Translations under genes and position numbers: made by a program
The notes under the pieces: generated by a model
Seen by the model: only the letters and a program-made list of their open reading frames with translations
Told to the model about the DNA's origin: nothing
The model's database searches: none
Part shown: positions 1 through 5,280 of the stretch, piece after piece
How positions within the stretch are numbered: the first letter of the stretch is position 1
How the letters are laid out: each line of letters begins with the position of its first letter
Source of the DNA: Clostridiales bacterium
GTDB lineage: Bacteria > Bacillota > Desulfitobacteriia > Desulfitobacteriales > Desulfitobacteriaceae
Assembly (NCBI GenBank): GCA_027357125.1
Contig: DAHVVW010000178.1
Location: forward strand, 1-5,284
Length of the DNA: 5,284 bases
Direction of reading: 5' to 3'

Positions 1-292
1 CAACTTTAATTCAGCTAACTGATCCTCAGGCAACAAAATCCCGAATTTTTAGCTATAATATAAAATAGATTGTAGTCGATTAGAGTGTAATGTAGATTAA
101 GCTAACATGCAAGCCGTTGCTGTTGTCGACAAAAATGAGGCTTGGCAGGCCAGGAAAGGATGGAGGGATAGGCCTTTTCCTGGATTTTCACGCGCTGGGA
201 AAAGAAGCATGCTTGATTTTTCTAGCTTTTGGCTACTCTGCTGCTAATGAAGTCTGTTGCTCCTGGCCAACTGTTGGAGGTGTTTAAAAGTA
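1..292. other. Non-coding leader upstream of the DUF1848 gene
   Basis: No convincing gene lies here. The 46-codon frame opening at ATG 107 and closing at 247 has no ribosome binding site. The AT-rich stretch around 54-68 holds a perfect TATAAT (54-59), but no good -35 element lies 16-18 bp upstream. The visible content is structural: a hairpin at 150-183, a competing partner for its right arm at 197-204, and a 10-bp perfect palindrome AAGCATGCTT at 205-214. The stretch ends in the GGAGG (276-280) that serves the downstream gene. Confidence 0.5.
150..183 (+). repeat. Inverted repeat (bulged hairpin) in the DUF1848 leader
   Basis: CCAGGAAAGG (150-159) can pair with CCTTTTCCTGG (173-183), giving ten base pairs with one bulged T around a 13-nt loop. 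The following ATTTTC is too weak a T-tract to call this a terminator with confidence. The right arm can instead pair with GGAAAAG at 198-204, so two mutually exclusive folds are possible. The function is unknown. The pairing is seen directly, and any regulatory role is inference. Confidence 0.5.
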
Positions 293-1162
293 GTGCTTAA
301 AGCGGTGATCTCCGCCTCCAGAAGAACAGACATCCCAAAATTCTATTATGATTGGCTCCAGGAAGCGTTGCACAAAGGAAAGGTAGAGCTTACAAACCCC
401 CTGTATAAGACAAAAAAATACGCCGTTGACCTTGAACCGGATAAGGTTCACAGTCTGGTCCTCTGGAGCAAAGATTTTCGCAACGTCCGGCAAAGCCCAC
501 GGTATCTGGAAAACTACAATTTGTACTTCCACTACACAATTAACAATTATTCTAAAGCATTGGAACCAGGTGTCCCGTCTTACGAAGAATCCCTGCGTAC
601 ACTTGAAGGGCTGCTGACACGTTACCGACCCGAGCAGTTTAACATTCGATTTGACCCCCTTGTTATCTCAACTGTGGGGGAAAAGAATCCTACTCCAGAG
701 ATGCCGTACCAAGCCAGGCTGGCGGCATTCGAGAATCTCCTGCGCGATCTAAGGGCTTTGGGGATGAACTCTGCTACCCGCATAACCACTTCTTATCTTT
801 CTTTATACGGACATGTCAAAAGAAGGCTTAAGGCCCAAGCTGAACTCGATGTTAGGCATTTGCAGGAGTCAGTTATTAAGGACTTAGTAAAAATAATGGC
901 GGAAATGGCAGACAAGTTTGGCTTTAAGCTTTATTCTTGTGCTTCTCCGCTGTTGGAGAACGTTCCGGGAGTGGAAAAAGGGCACTGTATAGATGGGCTT
1001 CTGCTGGAATCTTTATTCGGAGAAAAAGTCTCGAAAGCGAAGGACCGGGGACAGAGGGAGTCGTGCGGCTGCACTAAAAGTTCGGATATTGGGAGTTACG
1101 GTATGGTGTGCGGGCATAAATGCGTTTACTGTTACCAGGGGTCAACCAGCATTATCAGTTAA
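293..1162 (+). CDS. DUF1848 family protein with C-terminal radical-SAM-like cysteine motif
   Basis: This 289-residue protein belongs to the uncharacterised DUF1848 family. Near the N-terminus is the family signature SASRRTDIP (residues 7-15), followed by a DxVxxLVLWSKD-like strand, a region resembling the family's FxxTxxxYxxxLEPxVPS block, and an RFDP segment near residues 119-122. The C-terminus carries CGC (258-260), then SxDIGxYGMVC and CGHKCVYC, with cysteines 273, 277 and 280 in CX3CX2C spacing. That spacing is the [4Fe-4S]-binding pattern of radical SAM enzymes, placed here at the end of the chain rather than the start. The family is known to have such a cluster, but its substrate is not known. 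I chose GTG 293 because GGAGG lies at 276-280 and the resulting start matches family N-termini. TTG 257 would add 12 unusual residues, and GTG 305 is too far from the ribosome binding site. The gene stands alone on its strand, with non-coding DNA on both sides and no clear terminator. Confidence 0.88.
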   Translation: MLKAVISASRRTDIPKFYYDWLQEALHKGKVELTNPLYKTKKYAVDLEPDKVHSLVLWSKDFRNVRQSPRYLENYNLYFHYTINNYSKALEPGVPSYEESLRTLEGLLTRYRPEQFNIRFDPLVISTVGEKNPTPEMPYQARLAAFENLLRDLRALGMNSATRITTSYLSLYGHVKRRLKAQAELDVRHLQESVIKDLVKIMAEMADKFGFKLYSCASPLLENVPGVEKGHCIDGLLLESLFGEKVSKAKDRGQRESCGCTKSSDIGSYGMVCGHKCVYCYQGSTSIIS

Positions 1163-1261
1163 CTTAATCATATCTTCCCAACCATGGAAAAGTCCTTACT
1201 TACAGAGTGTTCATAAGGGTTGCCTCCCCGCTATAGTGTTTTCACAGATAATCTATGTTGC

Positions 1262-1297
1262 TTCATTGCCAGGTGCTAATTGGGCATTGGCGATGAA
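1262..1297. repeat. 10-bp hairpin in the DUF1848-glnS gap
   Basis: TTCATTGCCA (1262-1271) pairs with TGGCGATGAA (1288-1297) over ten positions, one of them a G-U pair on the plus-strand transcript. The 16-nt loop can close further through TGC/GCA (1274-1276 with 1284-1286). A run of A, not T, follows it on the plus strand, and no T-tract follows it on the minus strand, so it is not a typical terminator. Its role is unknown. Confidence 0.5.
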
Positions 1298-1355
1298 AAA
1301 CGGTTGTTTGGCGGAGAGGGAGACGGCTTAAGACTAACTTAGGTGTGGCAAAGGG

Positions 1356-1385
1356 TTAACGTATTAAAAACAGGCAATACTTTAA
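1356..1385. repeat. AT-rich inverted repeat upstream of the glnS promoter
   Basis: TTAACGTATT (1356-1365) and AATACTTTAA (1376-1385) are complementary at nine of ten positions around a 10-nt spacer. The repeat ends 13 bp before the proposed -35 element of glnS, a place where an activator or repressor could bind. It could also be chance in AT-rich DNA. Confidence 0.35.
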
Positions 1386-1398
1386 TTATGTGCAAACA

Positions 1399-1427
1399 TT
1401 GACAATACGGGCCTAAACCTTGAAAAT
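1399..1427 (+). promoter_or_regulatory. Probable sigma-A promoter of glnS
   Basis: A perfect -35 TTGACA (1399-1404) is followed after 17 bp by GAAAAT (1422-1427). The latter matches TATAAT at four of six positions, including the important second A and last T. Transcription would begin near 1434, leaving a leader of only about 27 nt before the proposed ATT start. This placement limits how far upstream glnS translation can begin. Confidence 0.55.
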
Positions 1428-1445
1428 AATAACCAGAACCTTAAA

Positions 1446-1463
1446 GAGGGGGATACCGCCATT
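1446..1463 (+). promoter_or_regulatory. Ribosome binding site and unusual ATT start codon of glnS
   Basis: GAGGGGG (1446-1452) is a purine-rich Shine-Dalgarno sequence lying 8 nt before ATT at 1461-1463. The frame is open back to a TAA at 1383-1385, yet it contains no ATG, GTG, TTG or CTG anywhere between that stop and the HIGH motif. Initiation at this ATT gives an N-terminus of the length expected for GlnRS. AUU starts are rare and are documented for infC and pcnB of E. coli. A single-base error or mutation changing ATG to ATT would give the same picture. Confidence 0.6.
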
Positions 1464-3143
1464 ACTACTGAATTTACGCCAGCTAACTTTATCGAGAACA
1501 TAATTATAGAAGACCTTGAGCAGAGCAAAAATGAAGGAAGGGTCCACACCCGCTTCCCACCCGAACCTAACGGCTATCTTCACATCGGTCACGCTAAATC
1601 TATCTGTCTAAACTTCGGGATCGCCGCCAAGTTTAAAGGGCTGTGCAATCTCCGCTTTGATGATACCAACCCGAGCAAAGAAGATATGGAATATGTAGAT
1701 TCAATTCGGGAGGATGTGCGCTGGCTGGGTTTTGACTGGGATGACCGGGAATTCTACGCCTCCGATTACTTCGAGAAACTCTATCAGTATGCTGTCAGCC
1801 TTATTTCAAACGGTAAAGCCTTTGTCTGTGATCTGAGCGCACAGGAGATTAAAGATCACCGGGGAACCTTAACAGAACCGGGGAAAGAGAGCCCTTACCG
1901 CAACCGTTCAGTTGCGGACAACCTTAATCTGTTTGAACGGATGAGAGCGGGGGAATTTGAGGAAGGGTCCAGGGTTCTGCGGGCTAAAATCGACATGTCT
2001 TCTCCCAATCTGAATATGCGCGATCCGGTGCTTTATCGGATCATGAAAGCATCCCATCACCGAACGAGGGATACCTGGTGCATTTATCCTATGTATGACT
2101 ATGCCCACCCGCTTTCGGATGCGATTGAGAGTGTGACGCACTCTATTTGCACCTTGGAATTTGAAGATCACCGCCCCCTGTACGAATGGGTGATTCAAGC
2201 GGCACAAACAGAAGCAAGACCACAGCAGATTGAGTTTGCCCGTTTGAACCTTAGTCATATGATAATGAGCAAACGCAAGCTGCGCGAGCTGGTTGAGCAG
2301 GGATATGTTAATGGCTGGGATGACCCGCGCATGCCGACAATTTCTGGTCTGCGCAGGCGTGGCTATACCCCGGAGGCTGTCCGGGACTTCAGTGACCGCA
2401 TCGGCGTGGCCAAGAGCAATAGTTTTGTGGACATTGCCCTGCTTGAGCACTGTATTCGGGATGACCTTAACACCAGAGCTCCACGCGTTATGGCCGTACT
2501 GCACCCGCTGAAGGTTGTGATCGAGAATTACCCGCAAGACCAGGTGGAATGGCTGGAGGCTGAGAATAATCCGGAAAACCCAGACATGGGCACGCGCCAG
2601 CTTCCTTTCGGCCGGGAAGTATATATTGAACAGGATGACTTTATGGAAGATCCGCCGAAGAAGTTTTTCCGTCTGGCGCCAGGTCAGGAAGTGCGACTCA
2701 AGCACGCTTATATAATCAAGTGTGTCGATGTCGTTAAAGATCAGAAGACTGGGGACATAAGCGAACTTCGCTGCACTTATGATCCTGATACCAAGAGCGG
2801 GGGTCCGGCCAGCGGGCGCAAAGTCAAAGGCACGCTTCACTGGGTGTCGGTGCCGCATGCCTTAGAGGCGGAAGTGCGCTTGTATGACCACCTCTTTGTG
2901 AAGGAGAATCCGGATGAGGTCGAGGAGGGTCAGGATTGGAAGACAAACTTAAACCCTGATTCCTTAGTAAAACTTGCTCCCTGTAAAATGGAGCCCAGTC
3001 TGGCTAAAGCTGAAAAGGGCAGCCGTTTCCAGTTTCTGAGGAACGGTTATTTCTGTCTCGACCGTGTGGAATCAACACCTGAGCATCTGGTCTTTAACCG
3101 CACGGTGTCATTAAGGGACTCTTGGGCCAAAATTAAGCAATAA
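1461..3143 (+). CDS. glnS: Glutaminyl-tRNA synthetase (GlnRS), apparent ATT start
   Basis: This cytoplasmic class I synthetase charges tRNA-Gln with glutamine using ATP. From ATT 1461 it has 560 residues, close to the roughly 554 of E. coli GlnRS. The N-terminal catalytic Rossmann domain has the GlnRS-type [15 protein letters not shown] block with HIGH at residues 41-44, then [12 protein letters not shown], the tRNA-acceptor-binding insertion, [13 protein letters not shown] (232-244) and the KMSKS-equivalent MSKRK (269-273). The C-terminal half is the two-barrel anticodon-binding region, including GTLHWVS. These features separate it from GluRS. The first in-frame ATG (1686) would remove 75 residues including HIGH, so it cannot be the real start. 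The gene has its own likely promoter and an intrinsic terminator and looks monocistronic. Many Firmicutes lack GlnRS and make Gln-tRNA through GatCAB, so acquisition by transfer is plausible but cannot be shown from this sequence. The product is near-certain. The start codon is the uncertain part. Confidence 0.95.
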   Translation: MTTEFTPANFIENIIIEDLEQSKNEGRVHTRFPPEPNGYLHIGHAKSICLNFGIAAKFKGLCNLRFDDTNPSKEDMEYVDSIREDVRWLGFDWDDREFYASDYFEKLYQYAVSLISNGKAFVCDLSAQEIKDHRGTLTEPGKESPYRNRSVADNLNLFERMRAGEFEEGSRVLRAKIDMSSPNLNMRDPVLYRIMKASHHRTRDTWCIYPMYDYAHPLSDAIESVTHSICTLEFEDHRPLYEWVIQAAQTEARPQQIEFARLNLSHMIMSKRKLRELVEQGYVNGWDDPRMPTISGLRRRGYTPEAVRDFSDRIGVAKSNSFVDIALLEHCIRDDLNTRAPRVMAVLHPLKVVIENYPQDQVEWLEAENNPENPDMGTRQLPFGREVYIEQDDFMEDPPKKFFRLAPGQEVRLKHAYIIKCVDVVKDQKTGDISELRCTYDPDTKSGGPASGRKVKGTLHWVSVPHALEAEVRLYDHLFVKENPDEVEEGQDWKTNLNPDSLVKLAPCKMEPSLAKAEKGSRFQFLRNGYFCLDRVESTPEHLVFNRTVSLRDSWAKIKQ

Positions 3144-3163
3144 CTTAGGATATAATCAACGAA

Positions 3164-3193
3164 CCTCCTTGTGTGCCAAGGAGGGTTTTCTTT
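3164..3193 (+). terminator. Intrinsic terminator of glnS
   Basis: CCTCCTTG (3164-3171) pairs perfectly with CAAGGAGG (3177-3184) around a 5-nt loop. It is followed by the T-rich tail GTTTTCTTT. It lies 20 bp after the glnS stop codon and separates glnS from mgsA. Confidence 0.9.
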
Positions 3194-3254
3194 ATAGAGT
3201 ATGGAAGTTAATTAGAGTTGCCGCTTGAATAAATGGGAAGCGAGGAGATGTATC

Positions 3255-3620
3255 ATGAATATTGCCCTAATTGCCCATAACGATAAAAAGGATGAACTAA
3301 TCGAGTTCGTAAGAAAACATCAAGAGTTTTTCCGCGGCCAAAATCTCTTAGCAACCGGTACTACCGGGCGCAGGGTAACGGATGCAACCGGACTTAAGGT
3401 AGCATGCCTTGCATCAGGACCTTTGGGCGGGGACCAGCAAATAGGGAGCAAAATTGTAAACGGAGAGGTAGACTTGGTGCTGTTTTTCCGCGACCCCTTG
3501 ACCGCTCAACCGCATGAACCTGACATTAATGCTTTAATCAGGATCTGTGATGTCCACACAATACCTGTCGCTACGAATATAGGGACAGCTAAGCTGGCGC
3601 TTAAAGCCTTGGAAGGATAA
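3255..3620 (+). CDS. mgsA: Methylglyoxal synthase
   Basis: This cytoplasmic enzyme converts dihydroxyacetone phosphate to methylglyoxal and phosphate, a glycolytic bypass used when sugar phosphates accumulate. The 121-residue protein carries the family core: IALIAH (3-8), ATGTTG (33-38), [11 protein letters not shown] (54-64), [13 protein letters not shown] (78-90) and IPVATN (103-108). D60 and D90 correspond to the catalytic D71 and D101 of E. coli MgsA, and D80 and H87 match D91 and H98. The residue matching E. coli D20 is N9 here, with an aspartate next to it at D10. The chain ends shortly after the ATN motif and so is shorter at the C-terminus than the B. subtilis (about 137) and E. coli (152) proteins. 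ATG 3255 was chosen over TTG 3225 because GAGGAG (3242-3247) lies 7 nt upstream and the N-terminus then matches the family. The glnS terminator lies upstream, so the gene is probably transcribed separately. No clear promoter was identified. Confidence 0.95.
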   Translation: MNIALIAHNDKKDELIEFVRKHQEFFRGQNLLATGTTGRRVTDATGLKVACLASGPLGGDQQIGSKIVNGEVDLVLFFRDPLTAQPHEPDINALIRICDVHTIPVATNIGTAKLALKALEG

Positions 3621-3647
3621 TACCCTTAGTCCTGATCCTCTTAATCT

Positions 3648-3770
3648 TTAGTCTTTATAAGTAGTTTTGCCGTCCCTGCCATAATCCGTACGGCCGTCTT
3701 TATCGGGTACATGCTCGCCCGGCTGGCTTTCGCGATGCGGGAACGGTTTCTTTTTCGATTCGTTGGCCAT
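3648..3770 (-). CDS. 40-residue hydrophilic protein, function unknown
   Basis: On the minus strand an ATG at 3770 opens a 40-codon frame ending in TAA at 3650-3648. Eight bases before the ATG is AAGGAGG (3785-3779), one of the best Shine-Dalgarno sequences in the window, which is the main reason to call it. The protein is rich in Lys, Arg, Asp and Glu, has no Cys or Trp and no hydrophobic segment, and is probably disordered. Its C-terminal 16 residues are two imperfect copies of an octapeptide, DGRTDYGR (25-32) and DGKTTYKD (33-40). Composition resembles the minor small acid-soluble spore proteins of spore formers, but I recognise no family and assign no function. It converges on mgsA with a 27-bp gap and is divergent from the HAD gene. 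A longer minus-strand frame overlapping it lacks a comparable ribosome binding site. Confidence 0.65.
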   Translation of the reverse strand: MANESKKKPFPHRESQPGEHVPDKDGRTDYGRDGKTTYKD

Positions 3771-3850
3771 GATAAATCCCTCCTTGTGCTTTTAAAATAC
3801 CCTGTCTGGTAAAAATCTTGCATGTGATAAAAGTAAAAGTGATTCTGAAT

Positions 3851-3867
3851 TTGATACACAATATCAA
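3851..3867. promoter_or_regulatory. Palindrome in the divergent intergenic region, possible operator
   Basis: TTGATA (3851-3856) and TATCAA (3862-3867) form a perfect 6-bp inverted repeat with a 5-bp spacer. It lies between the divergent 40-residue gene and the HAD gene, 39 bp before the HAD start, where a dimeric repressor could act on either gene. The promoters here are not clear: TTGCAT (3818-3823) with GATTCT (3841-3846) at 17-bp spacing is a weak candidate for the HAD gene. AT-rich DNA makes chance repeats common. Confidence 0.3.
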
Positions 3868-3905
3868 TGAATTGACGCTGATTGGTGAGATGAGGAGTTG
3901 TTTGT

Positions 3906-4376
3906 GTGCTCGAGGTTAATATTTCCGGCAGAGGGTCTTTAAGCATCAAAACGCTTGTATTAGACTATAATGGGACTCTGGCCGTGGACGGAGTTTTGTT
4001 AGACGGGGTGGGAGAGCAGATTGTCCAGTTGGCTGAGACGTTAGACATATATGTGTTGACTTCAGATACCTATGGCAGTGTAAGTGTACAATGCCGTACC
4101 CTGCCCGTAAGTGTGCACGTGCTGGAGAGCGCCGCCCACACGCAGGAAAAAGCAGATTTTATTGCACAGTTAGGGCGAGCTCAGGTGGTGGCAGTAGGCA
4201 ATGGGGCGAATGACCGGCTGATGCTGGAGCGGGCAGCTTTGGGGATAGCAGTAATAGGTTCTGAAGGAGCAGCCACGGCGGCTCTCATGAGTTCTGATAT
4301 TGTAGTTAAGGATATCCGGGATGCCTTGGGCCTGCTGCTCAATTCCCGCAGGTTAGTGGCTACGTTAAGAAGGTAA
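3906..4376 (+). CDS. Soluble P-type-ATPase-like HAD family protein (COG4087 type)
   Basis: This 156-residue cytoplasmic protein consists of a haloacid dehalogenase (HAD) core with no membrane segments and no room for a large cap domain. Motif I is DYNGTLA with the presumed nucleophile D20, motif II is in LTSD (51-54), motif III is probably K82 and motif IV is VGNGANDRLML (97-107) with N102 and D103 for Mg binding. The arrangement resembles the phosphorylation domain of P-type ATPases, and such proteins are often named 'soluble P-type ATPase' or 'ATPase P'. The second Asp of the usual DxDxT is Asn (N22), so the general acid/base of phosphatases is missing, as it also is in P-type ATPases, which have DKTGT. 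The substrate is unknown. GTG 3906 was chosen because GGAG (3894-3897) lies 8 nt upstream. A 99-bp gap separates it from the downstream metallopeptidase gene on the same strand, so co-transcription is possible. Confidence 0.85.
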   Translation: MLEVNISGRGSLSIKTLVLDYNGTLAVDGVLLDGVGEQIVQLAETLDIYVLTSDTYGSVSVQCRTLPVSVHVLESAAHTQEKADFIAQLGRAQVVAVGNGANDRLMLERAALGIAVIGSEGAATAALMSSDIVVKDIRDALGLLLNSRRLVATLRR

Positions 4377-4408
4377 AGTGAAATCCCTTGAAGTTGAAAG
4401 AGGACACC

Positions 4409-4447
4409 GTTATGCCTTAGTTTATCGAGTTTAACTGTTTGCATAAC
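4409..4447. repeat. 7-bp inverted repeat between the HAD and YgjP genes
   Basis: GTTATGC (4409-4415) and GCATAAC (4441-4447) are perfect inverted copies around a 25-nt loop that can pair weakly inside itself (AGTT/AACT). Only a TTT follows it, so it is at best a poor terminator. It lies just before the metallopeptidase gene and could be an operator or a chance repeat. Confidence 0.35.
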
Positions 4448-4475
4448 TTTAACAGATTAGGGTGGGAAGATTAGA

Positions 4476-5213
4476 GTGAACCAACTCGTGATCGGCACGG
4501 AAGTGATTCCCTACGAGGAAAGGAAAAGCGTGCGAGCCAAACGCATCATCATCACGGTATTTGTGGACAAAGTGCGCGTGTCTGTGCCCAGAGGGGCAAC
4601 GAGTAAAAAAGTAAAAGAATTTGTAAACGCCAATAAGCAGCGGATATTAGAGCATTGGTTAAACCTCCAAGAGAAACAAGAAGCCAGGACACACCATTCA
4701 GAGGTGCCCTCAGACATCCCCATGCAAGGGTCGATTCCTTATCTTGAAGGCACTGTCTCTTATCAGACCTATATCCAAAAACGAACCCATATTGGGCTTG
4801 AGTTTAGTGAGCATTCTTTAGATATTTACTTGCCGGAAAGTTCCAGCTCGGAGAAGCGCTCTCACCTGATCAGGGAGGTTCTGATTTATTGGTACAAAAA
4901 TGAGGCCAGAAAGGTGTTCCAGGCTAAATTAGCGCATTATGCTGCTTCAATGGGAGTAAGGTACGGGCAAGTGCGCATTAAAGAGCAAAAGACGAAGTGG
5001 GGGAGCTGTTCGGGTAAGGGGAATATCAACCTTAACTGGCAAATCATCAGGGCTCCGGAAAAAGTGACGGATTATGTAATCATTCATGAATTGGCTCATT
5101 TGAAGTATATGAATCATTCTCCTGATTTTTGGAAAGTAGTGGCTCAAGAAATGCCCGAGTATAAGGTCTGGAAAAAGTGGCTTCGGGAGCATGGAAGGGA
5201 ACTCGTATTTTAG
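4476..5213 (+). CDS. YgjP-type (DUF45/M48-like) zinc metallopeptidase
   Basis: This 245-residue soluble protein has the layout of the YgjP-like family. An N-terminal beta region resembles the family's 'R(S/K)xRAKRIxIxV..VxVSVPRGA' opening (residues 17-42). The family's conserved KTKWGSCS (172-179) follows, then INLNW, and the zincin motif HELAH at 204-208 with third ligand H214 in YMNHSPDFW. H204, H208 and H214 would bind zinc and E205 would be the catalytic base. The family is conserved in many bacteria, but its substrate is not established. There is no signal peptide, so it acts in the cytoplasm. It starts at GTG 4476 with a weaker GGTGG (4461-4465) 10 nt upstream, and no better start exists nearby. 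A 6-bp inverted repeat overlaps the stop codon (TTAGCC 5210-5215, GGCTAA 5230-5235) but lacks a T-tract. Confidence 0.88.
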   Translation: MNQLVIGTEVIPYEERKSVRAKRIIITVFVDKVRVSVPRGATSKKVKEFVNANKQRILEHWLNLQEKQEARTHHSEVPSDIPMQGSIPYLEGTVSYQTYIQKRTHIGLEFSEHSLDIYLPESSSSEKRSHLIREVLIYWYKNEARKVFQAKLAHYAASMGVRYGQVRIKEQKTKWGSCSGKGNINLNWQIIRAPEKVTDYVIIHELAHLKYMNHSPDFWKVVAQEMPEYKVWKKWLREHGRELVF

Positions 5214-5238
5214 CCAATGATTTCTTTACGGCTAAGGC

Positions 5239-5280
5239 ATTCAGAATTCAGTATTCAGTATTCAGTATTCAGTATTCAGA
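5239..5280. repeat. Tandem heptamer repeat, unit ATTCAGT
   Basis: Six contiguous 7-bp units fill 5239-5280: ATTCAGA, four identical copies of ATTCAGT (5246-5273), and a final ATTCAGA. The array is bounded by GCATTC (5237-5242) and its reverse complement GAATGC (5279-5284), which overlap the outer units. It starts 25 bp after the metallopeptidase stop codon, outside any gene. The window stops at the array edge, so its full extent and the neighbouring gene are unknown. Confidence 0.9.

Larger units (their letters stand above)
1163..1460. other. Non-coding region between the DUF1848 gene and glnS
   Basis: About 300 bp without a supportable gene. One plus-strand frame stays open to 1331 and ends in a protein-like tail, but its first half overlaps the DUF1848 gene and it has no ribosome binding site of its own. 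The region contains a 10-bp hairpin (1262-1297), a second imperfect inverted repeat (1356-1385), a sigma-A-like promoter (1399-1427) and the glnS ribosome binding site (1446-1452). No intrinsic terminator for the DUF1848 gene is obvious. Confidence 0.6.

Noticed and set aside
1..36. Possible minus-strand gene start running off the left edge (TTG at 36, reading MLLPEDQLAELKL)
   Set aside because: The peptide looks protein-like, but only 12 codons are visible, the start is TTG and the ribosome binding site is poor.
107..247. 46-codon plus-strand frame in the DUF1848 leader
   Set aside because: It has no Shine-Dalgarno sequence, unusual composition and no recognisable motif, and it overlaps strong hairpin-forming sequence.
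993..1331. 112-codon plus-strand frame overlapping the end of the DUF1848 gene
   Set aside because: More than half of it is a shadow of the DUF1848 coding sequence in another frame. The rest has no recognisable motif and no start signal.
1447..1460. T-box-like sequence AGGGGGATACCGCC before glnS
   Set aside because: It matches the T-box consensus AGGGUGGNACCGCG at 11 of 14 positions, and T-boxes do precede synthetase genes. However, the UGG that pairs with the tRNA end is absent, no terminator lies between it and the gene, I see no Stem I or specifier loop upstream, and the likely promoter is only about 20 bp before it. A covariance-model search for the T-box family across 1163-1480 would settle it.
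1908..2858. Long minus-strand frame inside glnS
   Set aside because: It is antisense to a clearly identified gene and shows no family motifs. Its length follows from the codon usage of glnS.
3151..3156. Perfect TATAAT after the glnS stop codon
   Set aside because: No -35 element lies at suitable spacing, and the glnS terminator lies immediately downstream, so it would give an abortive transcript.
3613..3638. Possible terminator between mgsA and the convergent small gene (AGGAT / ATCCT)
   Set aside because: Only five base pairs close a 16-nt loop, and the following tract is not T-rich enough on either strand.
4388..4416. Possible promoter TTGAAG-N17-TATGCC before the YgjP-type gene
   Set aside because: The -10 matches only three of six positions and lacks the final T. 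Read-through from the HAD gene is equally possible.
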